Source of the DNA: a virus
Strand: one strand, 5' to 3'
Length of the DNA stretch: 47,087 nucleotides
Virus record (IMG/VR): IMGVR_UViG_3300046747_000203
Coordinates: 1 to 47,087 of that record
Shown: piece by piece, positions 15,506-23,170 of the stretch
Layout of the letters: each line of letters begins with the position of its first letter
Position numbering within the stretch: position 1 is the first letter of the stretch
Translations under genes and position numbers: made by a program
Notes under the pieces: generated by a model
Seen by the model: only the letters and a program-made list of their open reading frames with translations
What the model was told of the DNA's origin: nothing
The model's database searches: none

Positions 15506-18337
15506 GTGCGGGGAAGCTACAAAATCGGTGTCATTGCGGTCTTTTCCGCAGCTACAATCGCGCTCGCTGGCTCCACGCAGACGCGCGGAAGGTTAACCGG
15601 CAGGGCTCACCACGGCGGGGGTAGTATACCGCCAACGGCTACCGCTACTCCGACGTCCGCTCCGCCTGCTCCGACGGCGACTCGTACTCCGACCGCTACT
15701 CCGACGTCTACGCCGACTCCGGTCGTGACGCCGAGCGGCTGGGGCGCGGATACGGCGGGCGGCACCGGGCAGACCACCGTCCACGTCACCAATACGAATG
15801 ACTCAGGCGCAGGGAGCCTCCGGACGGCCCTCTCGGCGGGCAACCGGAACATCGTCTTCGACGTCGGCGGGACGATCAGCCTGGCGTCGCGGCTTCTCGT
15901 GAACGGCTCGTTCGTCACGGTAGACGGGTCGACCGCCCCGAGCCCCGGCATCACGCTCACGAACTACAGCCTCCGGCTCGAGGGCAGCACGGTCCACGAC
16001 ATCATCCTGACGAACTTCCGCTCGCGCGCCCCGACGCTCGATACGGAGCCGGACAACGTCACGATCAAGAACGGGGCCTACAACATCCTGATCGACCACC
16101 TGTCCACGGATAGTCCGTCGGACGGGAATATCGACATCACCCTCGGCAGCCACGACATCACGGTCCAGTACAGCATTCTGAGCAACGGCACGAAGTCGAT
16201 GCTCTTGAATTACGCGACCTACCACGTCTCGATTCACCATAACCTCTTCATCAATGAGCAGTACCGGAGCCCGAATACCCAGTACGACGACGCGGCTACG
16301 AGCATGTCTCCGAGCGTCATTTCGGACGTCCGGAATAACGTCATCTGGAACTGGGGAGACTCGGGCGGCGGCTCGATCTGGCAGTGCGGAGGCACCGGGA
16401 ACGACGTCGCCAACTACTACTATTCGGGGGCGACGACGCCTTCCCGGAAGGCCAACGGCATCGTCAACGACGGATGTTCGGGAGGCACAGCACAACCCCA
16501 GTTCTACACCTCGGGGAACTTCAGCGGGGACGATTCCAGCTCGCATCTGAACGCGCAGGGAACGGTCGGCGGGGCCTGGTCGGCTCCGGTCATCGAAGAG
16601 CAGGCCGTCTGCGACGCAGCGACTCTCGTCAAGGGAGGGGCTGGAACGACCCCACTCGATGCGACCGATACGGCGCTTCTGAATGCCGTCTCTCTCGTCG
16701 GCTGCGTATCCCCGACGGCTACTCCGACGGCTACTCCGACGGCTACCAGGACTCCGACGGCAACGCCTACGGCAACCCGGACTCCTACTCCGACGCCGAC
16801 ACCGAGCGGGGGAATCAACCCGATCAATCCGGACTCTGATCTCACCTACCTCGGAGCTTTCCGGGTGCCGAACGACAACAACGCCGAGTGGACATTCGGG
16901 GGCACGGCCATGACCGTGAACCCGGCTGGAGACTCCGGAAACGGCTCCCTCTACCTGTCGGGCCTGACGATTGGGGCCGGGCACGGGAAATTCGCCGAGA
17001 TCAACATTCCGACTCCGATCATCGATCCGGACCTGAACAACCTGACTCGGGCAACGACGATTCAGGCCATGGCGGATATCGCTCCGGGGCTACACCCGAA
17101 CGACACACAGACGACCTTCCAGATGAGCGATCCGCTCTTCGGAGCCGTCAGCAATAAGTTGATGTGGACGCGGTACATCTTCTACCTCCCGGCGAGCGAG
17201 GCAACGCTCGGGTGCTCGAGCACGACCATATCGTCTCCGGCTCCGACCGGCCCCTGGAAGATCGGCCCGACACAGGCCGGGAACTACGGCGGAGCGACAC
17301 TTGGGCGCTGGCTCTTCATGCTGCCGCAGTCGTGGGCAGACGCGCACACCGGGGGCCGGGCTCTCGCTACCGGGCGCTTCCGAACGAACGCGAACGCGGG
17401 CGGAACATCCTGGGGGCCGTCCCTATTCGCGCTCCCGATGGCTTGCACGTCCGGAGCCTCGGACGCTGTCGAGGTCATGCACAACACGTCCCGCGATACG
17501 CGCTGGGCGCATGAGACCTGGGCAGACGACTGGAACGATGCCGACTGGGTAACGACTCCGACCGGGAACAAGGCGGCGATGGTGGTTGCCGGGGCGAAGG
17601 CGGAGCGGGAAGACGGCGGAAACGCCTGCGGATTCAACTTCTGCGGCTCCAGCCGCGGCGCTCAGTACTACGGCCACCCGCAAGCACACGACTGCGGAGG
17701 GAAGGGAAACCACGGGGCACCCATCTTCGGGGCACTCCTCTTCTACAACGTGAACCAGCTCGCCTCGGCTGCCGATGGGTCGATAGCGAAGGACTCGATC
17801 GACCCCTACGCGATCTACCAGATACGGGCCAATCAGTACCTGACGAGCCAGTGCAAGAAGGGCGGATTCGGGGGCATTGCCTACGACTCCACACATCACC
17901 GGCTCTACGTCGCGGAGCTGAACGCGGAGCTTCCCTCGACGACTCAGAAGCCGATCATCCACGTCTGGGCGGTTGCGGACGGAGGGGGCTCGGCAGACAC
18001 GACGGCTCCGGCAGTACCGACGGGACTCCACACGACGAGCGTGTCCGGAGCGGGCGTTGCGCTTGCCTGGAATGCGGTCACGGACCCAGCGGGCGGGGTC
18101 GTCTACATCGTCTACCGTAACCCGATTGACCAGGAGCTATTCGCTCCGGAGACGACGGTGCCTTACGGGCAGCGGTATCCGGCTGGGCCACAGCCATTCG
18201 CGATCACGTCGAGTCTCTCCTACACGGACGACTTGGAAATCAACTCGGGCATTACCTACACGTACTATGTGGCGGCGCGCGATTCGCTCGGGAACACGAG
18301 TGCACGGTCGAGCGGCGTAACGGCGGCAATCCCATAG
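15506..18337 (+). CDS. Pectate-lyase-like depolymerase with FN3 domain
   Basis: A 943-residue mosaic. Residues 1-25 form a signal-like segment; 43-77 a Thr/Pro linker; about 78-400 a right-handed beta-helix of the polysaccharide-lyase-1 kind (VHVTNTNDSGAGSLRTALS, VFDVGGTI, NILIDHLS at 193-200, VSIHHNLF at 241-248, YRSP at 253-256), where IDH and R-S-P match the lyase-1 signatures. A second Thr/Pro linker (402-435) leads to a ~390-residue domain beginning LTYLGAFRVP, not identified, and an FN3-like domain at about 831-943. It probably cleaves host polysaccharide. A signal segment is odd for a virion spike and suggests export or membrane docking. GTG 15506 follows GGGAGGGG. Confidence 0.8.
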   Translation: MRGSYKIGVIAVFSAATIALAGSTQTRGRLTGRAHHGGGSIPPTATATPTSAPPAPTATRTPTATPTSTPTPVVTPSGWGADTAGGTGQTTVHVTNTNDSGAGSLRTALSAGNRNIVFDVGGTISLASRLLVNGSFVTVDGSTAPSPGITLTNYSLRLEGSTVHDIILTNFRSRAPTLDTEPDNVTIKNGAYNILIDHLSTDSPSDGNIDITLGSHDITVQYSILSNGTKSMLLNYATYHVSIHHNLFINEQYRSPNTQYDDAATSMSPSVISDVRNNVIWNWGDSGGGSIWQCGGTGNDVANYYYSGATTPSRKANGIVNDGCSGGTAQPQFYTSGNFSGDDSSSHLNAQGTVGGAWSAPVIEEQAVCDAATLVKGGAGTTPLDATDTALLNAVSLVGCVSPTATPTATPTATRTPTATPTATRTPTPTPTPSGGINPINPDSDLTYLGAFRVPNDNNAEWTFGGTAMTVNPAGDSGNGSLYLSGLTIGAGHGKFAEINIPTPIIDPDLNNLTRATTIQAMADIAPGLHPNDTQTTFQMSDPLFGAVSNKLMWTRYIFYLPASEATLGCSSTTISSPAPTGPWKIGPTQAGNYGGATLGRWLFMLPQSWADAHTGGRALATGRFRTNANAGGTSWGPSLFALPMACTSGASDAVEVMHNTSRDTRWAHETWADDWNDADWVTTPTGNKAAMVVAGAKAEREDGGNACGFNFCGSSRGAQYYGHPQAHDCGGKGNHGAPIFGALLFYNVNQLASAADGSIAKDSIDPYAIYQIRANQYLTSQCKKGGFGGIAYDSTHHRLYVAELNAELPSTTQKPIIHVWAVADGGGSADTTAPAVPTGLHTTSVSGAGVALAWNAVTDPAGGVVYIVYRNPIDQELFAPETTVPYGQRYPAGPQPFAITSSLSYTDDLEINSGITYTYYVAARDSLGNTSARSSGVTAAIP
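15632..15736 (+). repeat. Thr/Pro-rich linker repeat 1
   Basis: Degenerate ACTCCGACG-type hexamer and nonamer repeats coding a Thr-Pro-Ala linker between the signal segment and the lyase domain. Expected to be unstructured and extended. Confidence 0.7.
16709..16810 (+). repeat. Thr/Pro-rich linker repeat 2
   Basis: A second block of the same GGCTACTCCGAC-type repeats after the lyase domain, more regular than the first. The two blocks bracket the lyase domain and share sequence, which would allow recombination to swap or delete the domain between them. Confidence 0.7.
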
Positions 18338-18357
18338 CAGGGAGGCGGGGAGCGTAG

Positions 18358-19776
18358 ATGAACAAACGGCGAAGTACCGTGATTATGTGGGGCCTGGTCG
18401 GCGTTCTCGCCGCGTCCATGCTCGGCATCACCACGGACCAGATCATCCAAAACGTCTACGACCCGGTAAACACCGCTCTACGGGCAAACGTCATCGGTGG
18501 GAGCGGCTCGCTCTCGCTGACCGTCGGGACGACTCCGATCACGAACGGGGCCGATACGCGAGTCCTCTTCCAAGACGGTACGGTACTCGGGGAAGACTCG
18601 GGACTCGTCTTCAACAAGACGACGAATGCGGTATCGGCGGGCGGAGACGTCACGGCCGGAGCCCTCGGGACGGGACCGGGAACCTTTACTGCGGATGCCG
18701 ATAGCTGCGTCACGCTCTCCGGGGCCTCGACGAACGTCCTCTGTTCGGACGCGGTCGGGGGATGGCTCGCCTCCGAGCTCGGCGGCGGATACTCGCATCA
18801 GCTCACGGCCAACTCTACGGACGTCGTCACGAACAAGACTTTTAACGGCATCACGTTTACCGGAGCTGTCACGGGACTCACCTCGGGACTCGTTCCACTG
18901 GCTTCGTCTTCGACGGGCCTTGCGGATTCGTCCTCCTACCGAGTGAGTCTGGCAAACTCCGGCTCTACCGGAACGACGGTCAACAAGACCGCCAAGCTCT
19001 CTTCGGCTGGGGCAGGCGTCATCATGTCGGCAGGCGATACGGCGGGTATCTTCGGCATCGTCGAATCGGGAGCAGGAACGACGGGAAGCGCGATCGTCAC
19101 CCTGATCGGCCTGACGACTTGCGTCTCTGACAACTCGACCACGACCGGCCATTACGCGGGGCTCTCGTCTTCGGTTGCAGGAGACTGTACCGACCTCGGA
19201 GCCTCGTTCCCGTCTACCGGAGTCGCCGTCATCGGCACATGGAAGGAGACCGGAGCGGCTGCGGCTCGGTCGATCCTTTTCAACACTCCTGACGTGTCGA
19301 GCGTGAGCGCGGCGACGAACGGAAACGGCAACGGCCCCGGCGTCAAGGGTTCGGGCACGGCGAACCTCATCCCCAAGTTCAGCAACGGCAACACCATCGG
19401 GAACTCGTCGATCACGGACAACGGGACGACCATCAGCTCGAGCGAGATCCTGTCGGTTGGGGCACTCACCTACAACGGGAAGCTCAACATCGCGGACATC
19501 ACCGCCGAGAACGCGAGCTTCACCATCGCTCACCGGATCGAGTACGTGACCACCTCGACGAGCACGATCGTAGCGACGACTCCGACCTCCCCGACGGTTG
19601 GGGACACCTACACGGTCGTCAAGGTAGACAGTGGAAACGGCAACATCACCTGGACGCGGGCGGGCTCCCAGACGCTCAACGGAGCAACCACGCGGGTCGT
19701 GTCGGCGCAGTACGCCGTCGATACCTGCACGTACATGGCCTCGAACGTGTGGATTTGCCAGGGTAACGGGACATGA
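18358..19776 (+). CDS. Tail-fibre-like protein with N-terminal membrane anchor
   Basis: A 472-residue protein. Residues 1-24 hold one hydrophobic span (VIMWGLVGVLAASMLGI), then TTDQIIQNVYDPVNTALR, the motif shared with the 51-residue protein at 15324. The rest is Ser/Thr/Gly-rich with fibre-like repeats (VVTNKTFNGITFTGAVTGL, GNSSITDNGTTISSSEIL), and the C-terminal ~80 residues have the look of a carbohydrate-binding tip (VGDTYTVVKVDSGNGNITW). The fibre call rests on composition and the TNKTF signature. Its TGA overlaps the next gene's ATG by 4 bases. Confidence 0.65.
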   Translation: MNKRRSTVIMWGLVGVLAASMLGITTDQIIQNVYDPVNTALRANVIGGSGSLSLTVGTTPITNGADTRVLFQDGTVLGEDSGLVFNKTTNAVSAGGDVTAGALGTGPGTFTADADSCVTLSGASTNVLCSDAVGGWLASELGGGYSHQLTANSTDVVTNKTFNGITFTGAVTGLTSGLVPLASSSTGLADSSSYRVSLANSGSTGTTVNKTAKLSSAGAGVIMSAGDTAGIFGIVESGAGTTGSAIVTLIGLTTCVSDNSTTTGHYAGLSSSVAGDCTDLGASFPSTGVAVIGTWKETGAAAARSILFNTPDVSSVSAATNGNGNGPGVKGSGTANLIPKFSNGNTIGNSSITDNGTTISSSEILSVGALTYNGKLNIADITAENASFTIAHRIEYVTTSTSTIVATTPTSPTVGDTYTVVKVDSGNGNITWTRAGSQTLNGATTRVVSAQYAVDTCTYMASNVWICQGNGT

Positions 19777-20771
19777 TCCGTAGACTCCTAGTCGCTCTCC
19801 TGGTCACGGTCGTCGCTGCGGGTGGGGCGTTCGGCTCCATCTACTCGACGACGATTCAGGCGGATGCCCCGGTGCATTGGTACAGGCTCGGAGAAACGAG
19901 CGGGACGGTCGCGAACGATGCCGGATCGTCGGTGGTTGCCGGAGACTACGCCGGAACCCTGAACACCGGGTATTTCCTGAGCGAGGTAGGCATCACCGGG
20001 GCGCTCCCGAATACGGCCGCTCGGTTCAACGGGACGACGGGGGACGTATCGACCAATCTGGCGACGGTTGCGGCCGTGGGTATCCCGTCATCGGCGAACG
20101 GCGTCGGGTGGAGCTTCGAGGGATGGGCAAAGACGTCCGCGAACGCCACCACGCAGTCAATCGCCGGGAACAACGGCACCAAAGCTGGCTGGGTAACGGG
20201 CTTTCACTCGACGAACAAGTTCTTCTTCAACATGGACAACGACTCGGGGACCTGCGGCGGTTCGACTTACGGCACCACCGGGAACGTCGGAAGCTGGTCC
20301 ACCGGGAACTACTACCACGTCGTCGCAACGAGCATCGGAGCCGGATCGGCGCAACTGACGAACATGAAGCTCTACGTGAACGGCTCCCTCCTCTCCACGG
20401 TTACGAGCTTTACCGGATCGATCTGTACGACGGGAATGCACGTCGTTCTCTTGGCCGCGCGCGACGGAACCACTCCCGGCCTCTTCATGACCGGCACGCT
20501 GGACGAAGCGGCCTTCTACCAGGCGCAGCTCTCCCAGACCCAGGTGACGACCCACTACAACGCGGGCATCTCGGTCTCCGGCTCTTTCGCCTGGCCCTTC
20601 CAGACGAGACGCCCAGAACTTCCCGGCTTCATCAACAAAGATTACTTGGCCCAGGCCGTGGCACGCGGGTACAATACGGGGCTTCTGACGTCACGGGAGA
20701 TCCACCCACAGCTCCTGAACGTCGGCTATGCGAACTTCGCACAGATGCCCTGGGGGAATGTTGGACACTGA
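19773..20771 (+). CDS. LamG/concanavalin-like adhesin with signal peptide
   Basis: A 332-residue protein. Residues 1-22 are a clear signal peptide (MIRRLL, then a Val/Ala-rich core). The mature protein starts a concanavalin-type (LamG_3) domain: APVHWYRLGETSGTVANDAG is the typical first strand, followed by ARFNGTTG, WSFEGWAKT, LYVNGSLLSTV and GTLDEAAFYQAQLS, the standard series for this fold. The C-terminal ~70 residues are not recognised. It should bind glycans. The signal implies export or docking at a membrane, as for the three genes upstream. The end overlaps a tiny membrane gene by 14 bases. Confidence 0.75.
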   Translation: MIRRLLVALLVTVVAAGGAFGSIYSTTIQADAPVHWYRLGETSGTVANDAGSSVVAGDYAGTLNTGYFLSEVGITGALPNTAARFNGTTGDVSTNLATVAAVGIPSSANGVGWSFEGWAKTSANATTQSIAGNNGTKAGWVTGFHSTNKFFFNMDNDSGTCGGSTYGTTGNVGSWSTGNYYHVVATSIGAGSAQLTNMKLYVNGSLLSTVTSFTGSICTTGMHVVLLAARDGTTPGLFMTGTLDEAAFYQAQLSQTQVTTHYNAGISVSGSFAWPFQTRRPELPGFINKDYLAQAVARGYNTGLLTSREIHPQLLNVGYANFAQMPWGNVGH

Positions 20772-20853
20772 CACTAGCGGAATCGTCCGAATCGCGGCGC
20801 GGGTGGTGATGTATGCGGTGGCGGGGCTCTGCCTTATCTACATCTTCAACTAA
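20758..20853 (+). CDS. 31-residue single-span membrane protein
   Basis: A tiny frame, ATG 20758 with GGGGG just upstream, coding a short polar start (MLDTDTSGIVRIAAR) and one hydrophobic segment (VVMYAVAGLCLIYIFN). It overlaps the adhesin end by 14 bases. It could be a pinholin-like or accessory membrane peptide at the head of the lysis region. Too short for family assignment. Confidence 0.45.
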   Translation: MLDTDTSGIVRIAARVVMYAVAGLCLIYIFN

Positions 20854-20875
20854 GCCTCCGCTCCGGCTGAACGTC

Positions 20876-20968
20876 GTGGCAAGGATCGCCCTCGTCGTCT
20901 GGGCGATGCTGCTCGCTGCCCGCTGCCATTCCTACTGCGAAGTCTACGAGTGGGAGCAGCACCCCTAG
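20876..20968 (+). CDS. 30-residue lipoprotein-like peptide
   Basis: GTG 20876 to TAG 20968 codes MARIALVVWAMLLAARC followed by a short polar tail. The LLAARC ending resembles a lipobox with Cys at residue 17, although Ala-Arg before the Cys is not ideal. Small lipoproteins beside endolysin genes are reminiscent of Rz1 spanins, but no Rz partner overlaps it. The next gene begins 1 base after its stop. Confidence 0.4.
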   Translation: MARIALVVWAMLLAARCHSYCEVYEWEQHP

Positions 20969-20969
20969 G

Positions 20970-21155
20970 ATGACTCTCCTTGCCGACTACGCCCCGCTCC
21001 TGATCGCCGTCAGCGCGGGGATGCTTTCCTTCGCCTGCCTCTACTACCTCGCGCTCCTGATTGTCCTCTGGGCTATTCGGAATTCCATCGACCGGCTATC
21101 GCGCGCCGTCTACATGACTCGGAAACAGCCCGAACGAGAGCCGGAATGGCGATAG
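20970..21155 (+). CDS. Small membrane protein directly upstream of PAS gene
   Basis: A 61-residue protein with a long hydrophobic region, LLIAVSAGMLSFACLYYLALLIVLWAI, long enough for one long or two short spans, then a basic amphipathic tail. Its TAG (21153-21155) is immediately followed by the ATG of the PAS protein, so readthrough would make a membrane-anchored PAS protein. Alone it could be a holin or signal-transduction anchor. Confidence 0.6.
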   Translation: MTLLADYAPLLIAVSAGMLSFACLYYLALLIVLWAIRNSIDRLSRAVYMTRKQPEREPEWR

Positions 21156-21569
21156 ATGCCTGACATGATCCACGTTCTCGCCGACCAGCTTTCCACTCTC
21201 GCCAAGTCGGTCCGCCACCACGAGACGATTACAAATGCCGTCTTTGAGGGAAACCCCGACGGGCTCGTGGTAGTGAATGAACTCGGCACAATCGCTATGG
21301 TGAACGAGAGCTTAGAAAGAATGACCGGCTACAACCGACGGGACCTAGTCGGGAGGCCGGCGGAGATTTTGGTTCCGGAAGGAAGCCGCGAAAGACACGT
21401 CATGCACAGACTCAGCTACCTCATCAAGCCGACCGCGCGGCAGATGAATGGGGCGTTCACGATACAAACCGCAGACGGGGGCGCTCTTCCCGTAATGGTC
21501 GGGCTCTATCCGGCAGGTTCCAACGGGGACCGCTGGGTCGTAGTCACCGTTCGGGGTCGGCTTGGGTGA
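21156..21569 (+). CDS. Stand-alone PAS-domain protein
   Basis: A 137-residue protein almost entirely one PAS fold. After a short N-terminal helix come FEGNPDGLVVVNELGTIAMV, NESLERMTGYNRRDLVGRP, EILVPEGSRERHVMHR and PVMVGLYP with a final WVVVTVRG strand, in the order of PAS sensor domains of bacterial kinases and cyclases. There is no kinase, GGDEF or HTH output domain. PAS domains bind small ligands or mediate partner binding. A PAS protein in a phage lysis region is unusual. It could sense host state to time lysis or interfere with host PAS signalling. The cofactor is not predictable from sequence. Confidence 0.85.
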   Translation: MPDMIHVLADQLSTLAKSVRHHETITNAVFEGNPDGLVVVNELGTIAMVNESLERMTGYNRRDLVGRPAEILVPEGSRERHVMHRLSYLIKPTARQMNGAFTIQTADGGALPVMVGLYPAGSNGDRWVVVTVRGRLG

Positions 21570-21933
21570 ACAGCATGACATCGCCTCTGAGCTCGACGCT
21601 GTAGCCAAGAAACTCATCCTCACCAAAGGGCAGCGAGAAGTCCGGATCGCCGACATCGTCGCCCTCCTGTCGATTGCCGGGATGATCTACACCTTCATTT
21701 CGTCCCAGTCGGCTCTCCAGGCAGCGATCGGACTGAAGCTCGACCTCCTCGAGCGGGAGATCGCGGAGCTTCGGAAGATCTCCGATCCGGTGCCGATGAT
21801 GGTCTACAAGGTCGATGCGCTCGCGCGGTCGCAGGAAGAGAACGAGCGGCAGAGGCAGATGGCCATGCAGGACCTTCGCGAGATGCACGACAGCCTGATT
21901 GCGATGGGCATCAACCTGAAAGGCAAGAGGTAG
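21562..21933 (+). CDS. Membrane protein with coiled-coil tail, lysis region
   Basis: A 123-residue protein, TTG start 21562 overlapping the PAS stop by 8 bases. Residues 1-28 are charged helix, then one membrane span (IVALLSIAGMIYTFISS), then an extended heptad-like helix (LKLDLLEREIAELRKI... EENERQRQMAMQDLREMHDS). One span plus a long periplasmic coiled coil resembles an Rz-type spanin or a holin accessory. It lies directly before the endolysin. Confidence 0.6.
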   Translation: MGEQHDIASELDAVAKKLILTKGQREVRIADIVALLSIAGMIYTFISSQSALQAAIGLKLDLLEREIAELRKISDPVPMMVYKVDALARSQEENERQRQMAMQDLREMHDSLIAMGINLKGKR

Positions 21934-21936
21934 TGA

Positions 21937-22032
21937 GTGGAGGAGGAGGACCAGGGGCCGCGGGAACGCCGCCCGCGATTCATGTTCAGGCTGTCTCTTA
22001 CAGCCATCCTCAAGTGGCTGTTCGGCAGATGA
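21937..22032 (+). CDS. Candidate 31-residue cationic amphipathic peptide
   Basis: GTG 21937 opens a short frame after GGTAGTGA; it codes an acidic then Arg-rich start (MEEEDQGPRERRPRF) and a cationic amphipathic segment (FRLSLTAILKWLFGR). Its TGA overlaps ATG 22029, the natural start of the endolysin catalytic domain, in the ATGA manner used at many junctions here. It competes with an alternative in which the endolysin has a 32-residue extension from GTG 21933. Function, if any, would be membrane disturbance. Confidence 0.4.
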   Translation: MEEEDQGPRERRPRFMFRLSLTAILKWLFGR

Positions 22033-22451
22033 GCGACTTCGACAAATGCGTCTCGATCATCATCGACGACTTCGAGGGGGGCGACAAAGTCGTCTACGAC
22101 TCGGGCGGAGCCACCCGGTTCGGCATCTCCTCCAGGGCCCACCCCGGTCTCGACATCCCGAACCTCTCCAGGGAGCAGGCAATCGAGATTTACAAGCGGA
22201 GTTACTGGGACGAGATCGGAGCGGACAAGCACCCCTGGCCGATGAACCTGGTGCTCTTCGACGCGGCCGTCAACCAGGGCGCTCCCTACGCCGAGGCGCT
22301 TGCCATGTCCGCCGTCGATTACGTGGAAGCGCTTCTCATGAGGGTGGAGCGCTATACGGACATCGCAAAGAAGAACCCGCTCCTTCGGAAGTACCACTAC
22401 GCATGGGTCAATCGTGTCGTCAGGATCTACGAAATGCTACAAAAGGCATGA
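22029..22451 (+). CDS. Endolysin, glycoside hydrolase 108 type
   Basis: A 140-residue muramidase-like endolysin that should cut peptidoglycan. The domain opens MSDFDKCVSIIIDDFEGGDK, with the Glu-Gly-Gly of GH108 as probable catalytic Glu, then SGGATRFGIS matching the GG-T-FGI motif, NLSREQAIEIYKRSYWDEIG and LVLFDAAVNQGA, all in family order. The C-terminal helical part ends KYHYAWVNRV. ATG 22029 is preferred because it begins exactly at the domain and overlaps an upstream TGA; the frame stays open to GTG 21933, which would add 32 unrelated residues. No signal peptide is visible, so a holin is needed. Confidence 0.82.
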   Translation: MSDFDKCVSIIIDDFEGGDKVVYDSGGATRFGISSRAHPGLDIPNLSREQAIEIYKRSYWDEIGADKHPWPMNLVLFDAAVNQGAPYAEALAMSAVDYVEALLMRVERYTDIAKKNPLLRKYHYAWVNRVVRIYEMLQKA

Positions 22452-22461
22452 GGGAAAATCG

Positions 22462-22815
22462 ATGACTTGGGTACTAGACCTTCTGAAGCTCCTCTTCGGT
22501 AGCTCGTCGAACGCAGCCCTTCTGACCGTGGCTCGGGACGTGGTCGCAGAGGCTACGACCGCGCTCATCAACAACATCGCCGCGGTTGGGGTCGAGGACG
22601 GGGCTCGGTTCATCGCCGACGCCCGCGCGCTCTCCGTCCAGATCAACGCGAAGACGGATGCTACCGGGGTCCAGAAGATGGAGCTTTACCTGTCGGCCGC
22701 CAAGGAACTGATCGTCGAGCTCGGCGGGGACGTCGGGCATGTGCTGGCGGAATCGGTCACTCGGACGCTCGCGGAGCTGTTCCACCAGACCGACGCTAAC
22801 CTTCCGCGTGGATGA
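22462..22815 (+). CDS. Helical protein next to endolysin
   Basis: A 117-residue protein. The first 15 residues are hydrophobic (WVLDLLKLLFG), the rest Ala-rich amphipathic helices (ALLTVARDVVAEATTALINN). ATG 22462 follows GAGGGAAA. Its end overlaps the next GTG by 8 bases. It may be a membrane-associated lysis helper or a small virion component. No family recognised. Confidence 0.55.
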   Translation: MTWVLDLLKLLFGSSSNAALLTVARDVVAEATTALINNIAAVGVEDGARFIADARALSVQINAKTDATGVQKMELYLSAAKELIVELGGDVGHVLAESVTRTLAELFHQTDANLPRG

Positions 22816-23170
22816 GAAGAAGAAAGTAAGAGAGTGGATCGAGACAACGTTCGCTCTCTCTTGGAAAGACGAAATCGAGTTATCGCTGGCGTGGGGAGTG
22901 CTGAAGCGGAAGGGGCCGATCATGAAGGAAGTGATAACGAGGTTCTGGACCGACCCGGCTTACTTCACGGCCGCGTGCCGGTCTCTCGCGACACTCATAG
23001 CGACACTAGTCCTGACGGGAGTCATTCCGGTCCCGGAGTCGATCTCGCATCAGGTCTGGTGGACGGCAGTCGTGCTACCGGCGCTTTCGCAGCTCTTCCC
23101 GGCTGGGCAGACAAACCGGACGGACCAGCAGGTCAGGGACGTCGCGCGAGGGTTTCCAGGGAAGCTGTGA
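22808..23170 (+). CDS. Holin-like protein with two possible starts
   Basis: The long form from GTG 22808 has 120 residues with a charged N-terminal extension (MDEKKKVREWIE). ATG 22922, preceded by GGAAGGGG, gives an 82-residue short form (MKEVITRFWTDPAYF...). Both contain two spans (SLATLIATLVLTGVIPV and WWTAVVLPALSQLF), the class II holin pattern. Two starts giving forms that differ in a charged N-terminus resemble the holin/antiholin dual start of lambda-like phages. It lies beside the endolysin and its TGA overlaps the next GTG. Confidence 0.65.
   Translation: MDEKKKVREWIETTFALSWKDEIELSLAWGVLKRKGPIMKEVITRFWTDPAYFTAACRSLATLIATLVLTGVIPVPESISHQVWWTAVVLPALSQLFPAGQTNRTDQQVRDVARGFPGKL

Noticed and set aside
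16709-16810. Short regular repeats considered as a CRISPR-like array
   Set aside because: The repeats are in frame, code Thr/Pro linkers and have no spacers.
15803-16984. Long minus-strand open frame (393 codons) opposite the lyase gene
   Set aside because: Arg- and Val-rich shadow of a GC-rich gene; no ribosome-binding site, no domain, and the plus strand has clear lyase and linker features.
18478-19533. Minus-strand open frame of 351 codons opposite the fibre-like gene
   Set aside because: Composition is that of a GC-rich antisense shadow (Arg, Asp, Val); the plus strand has fibre signatures.
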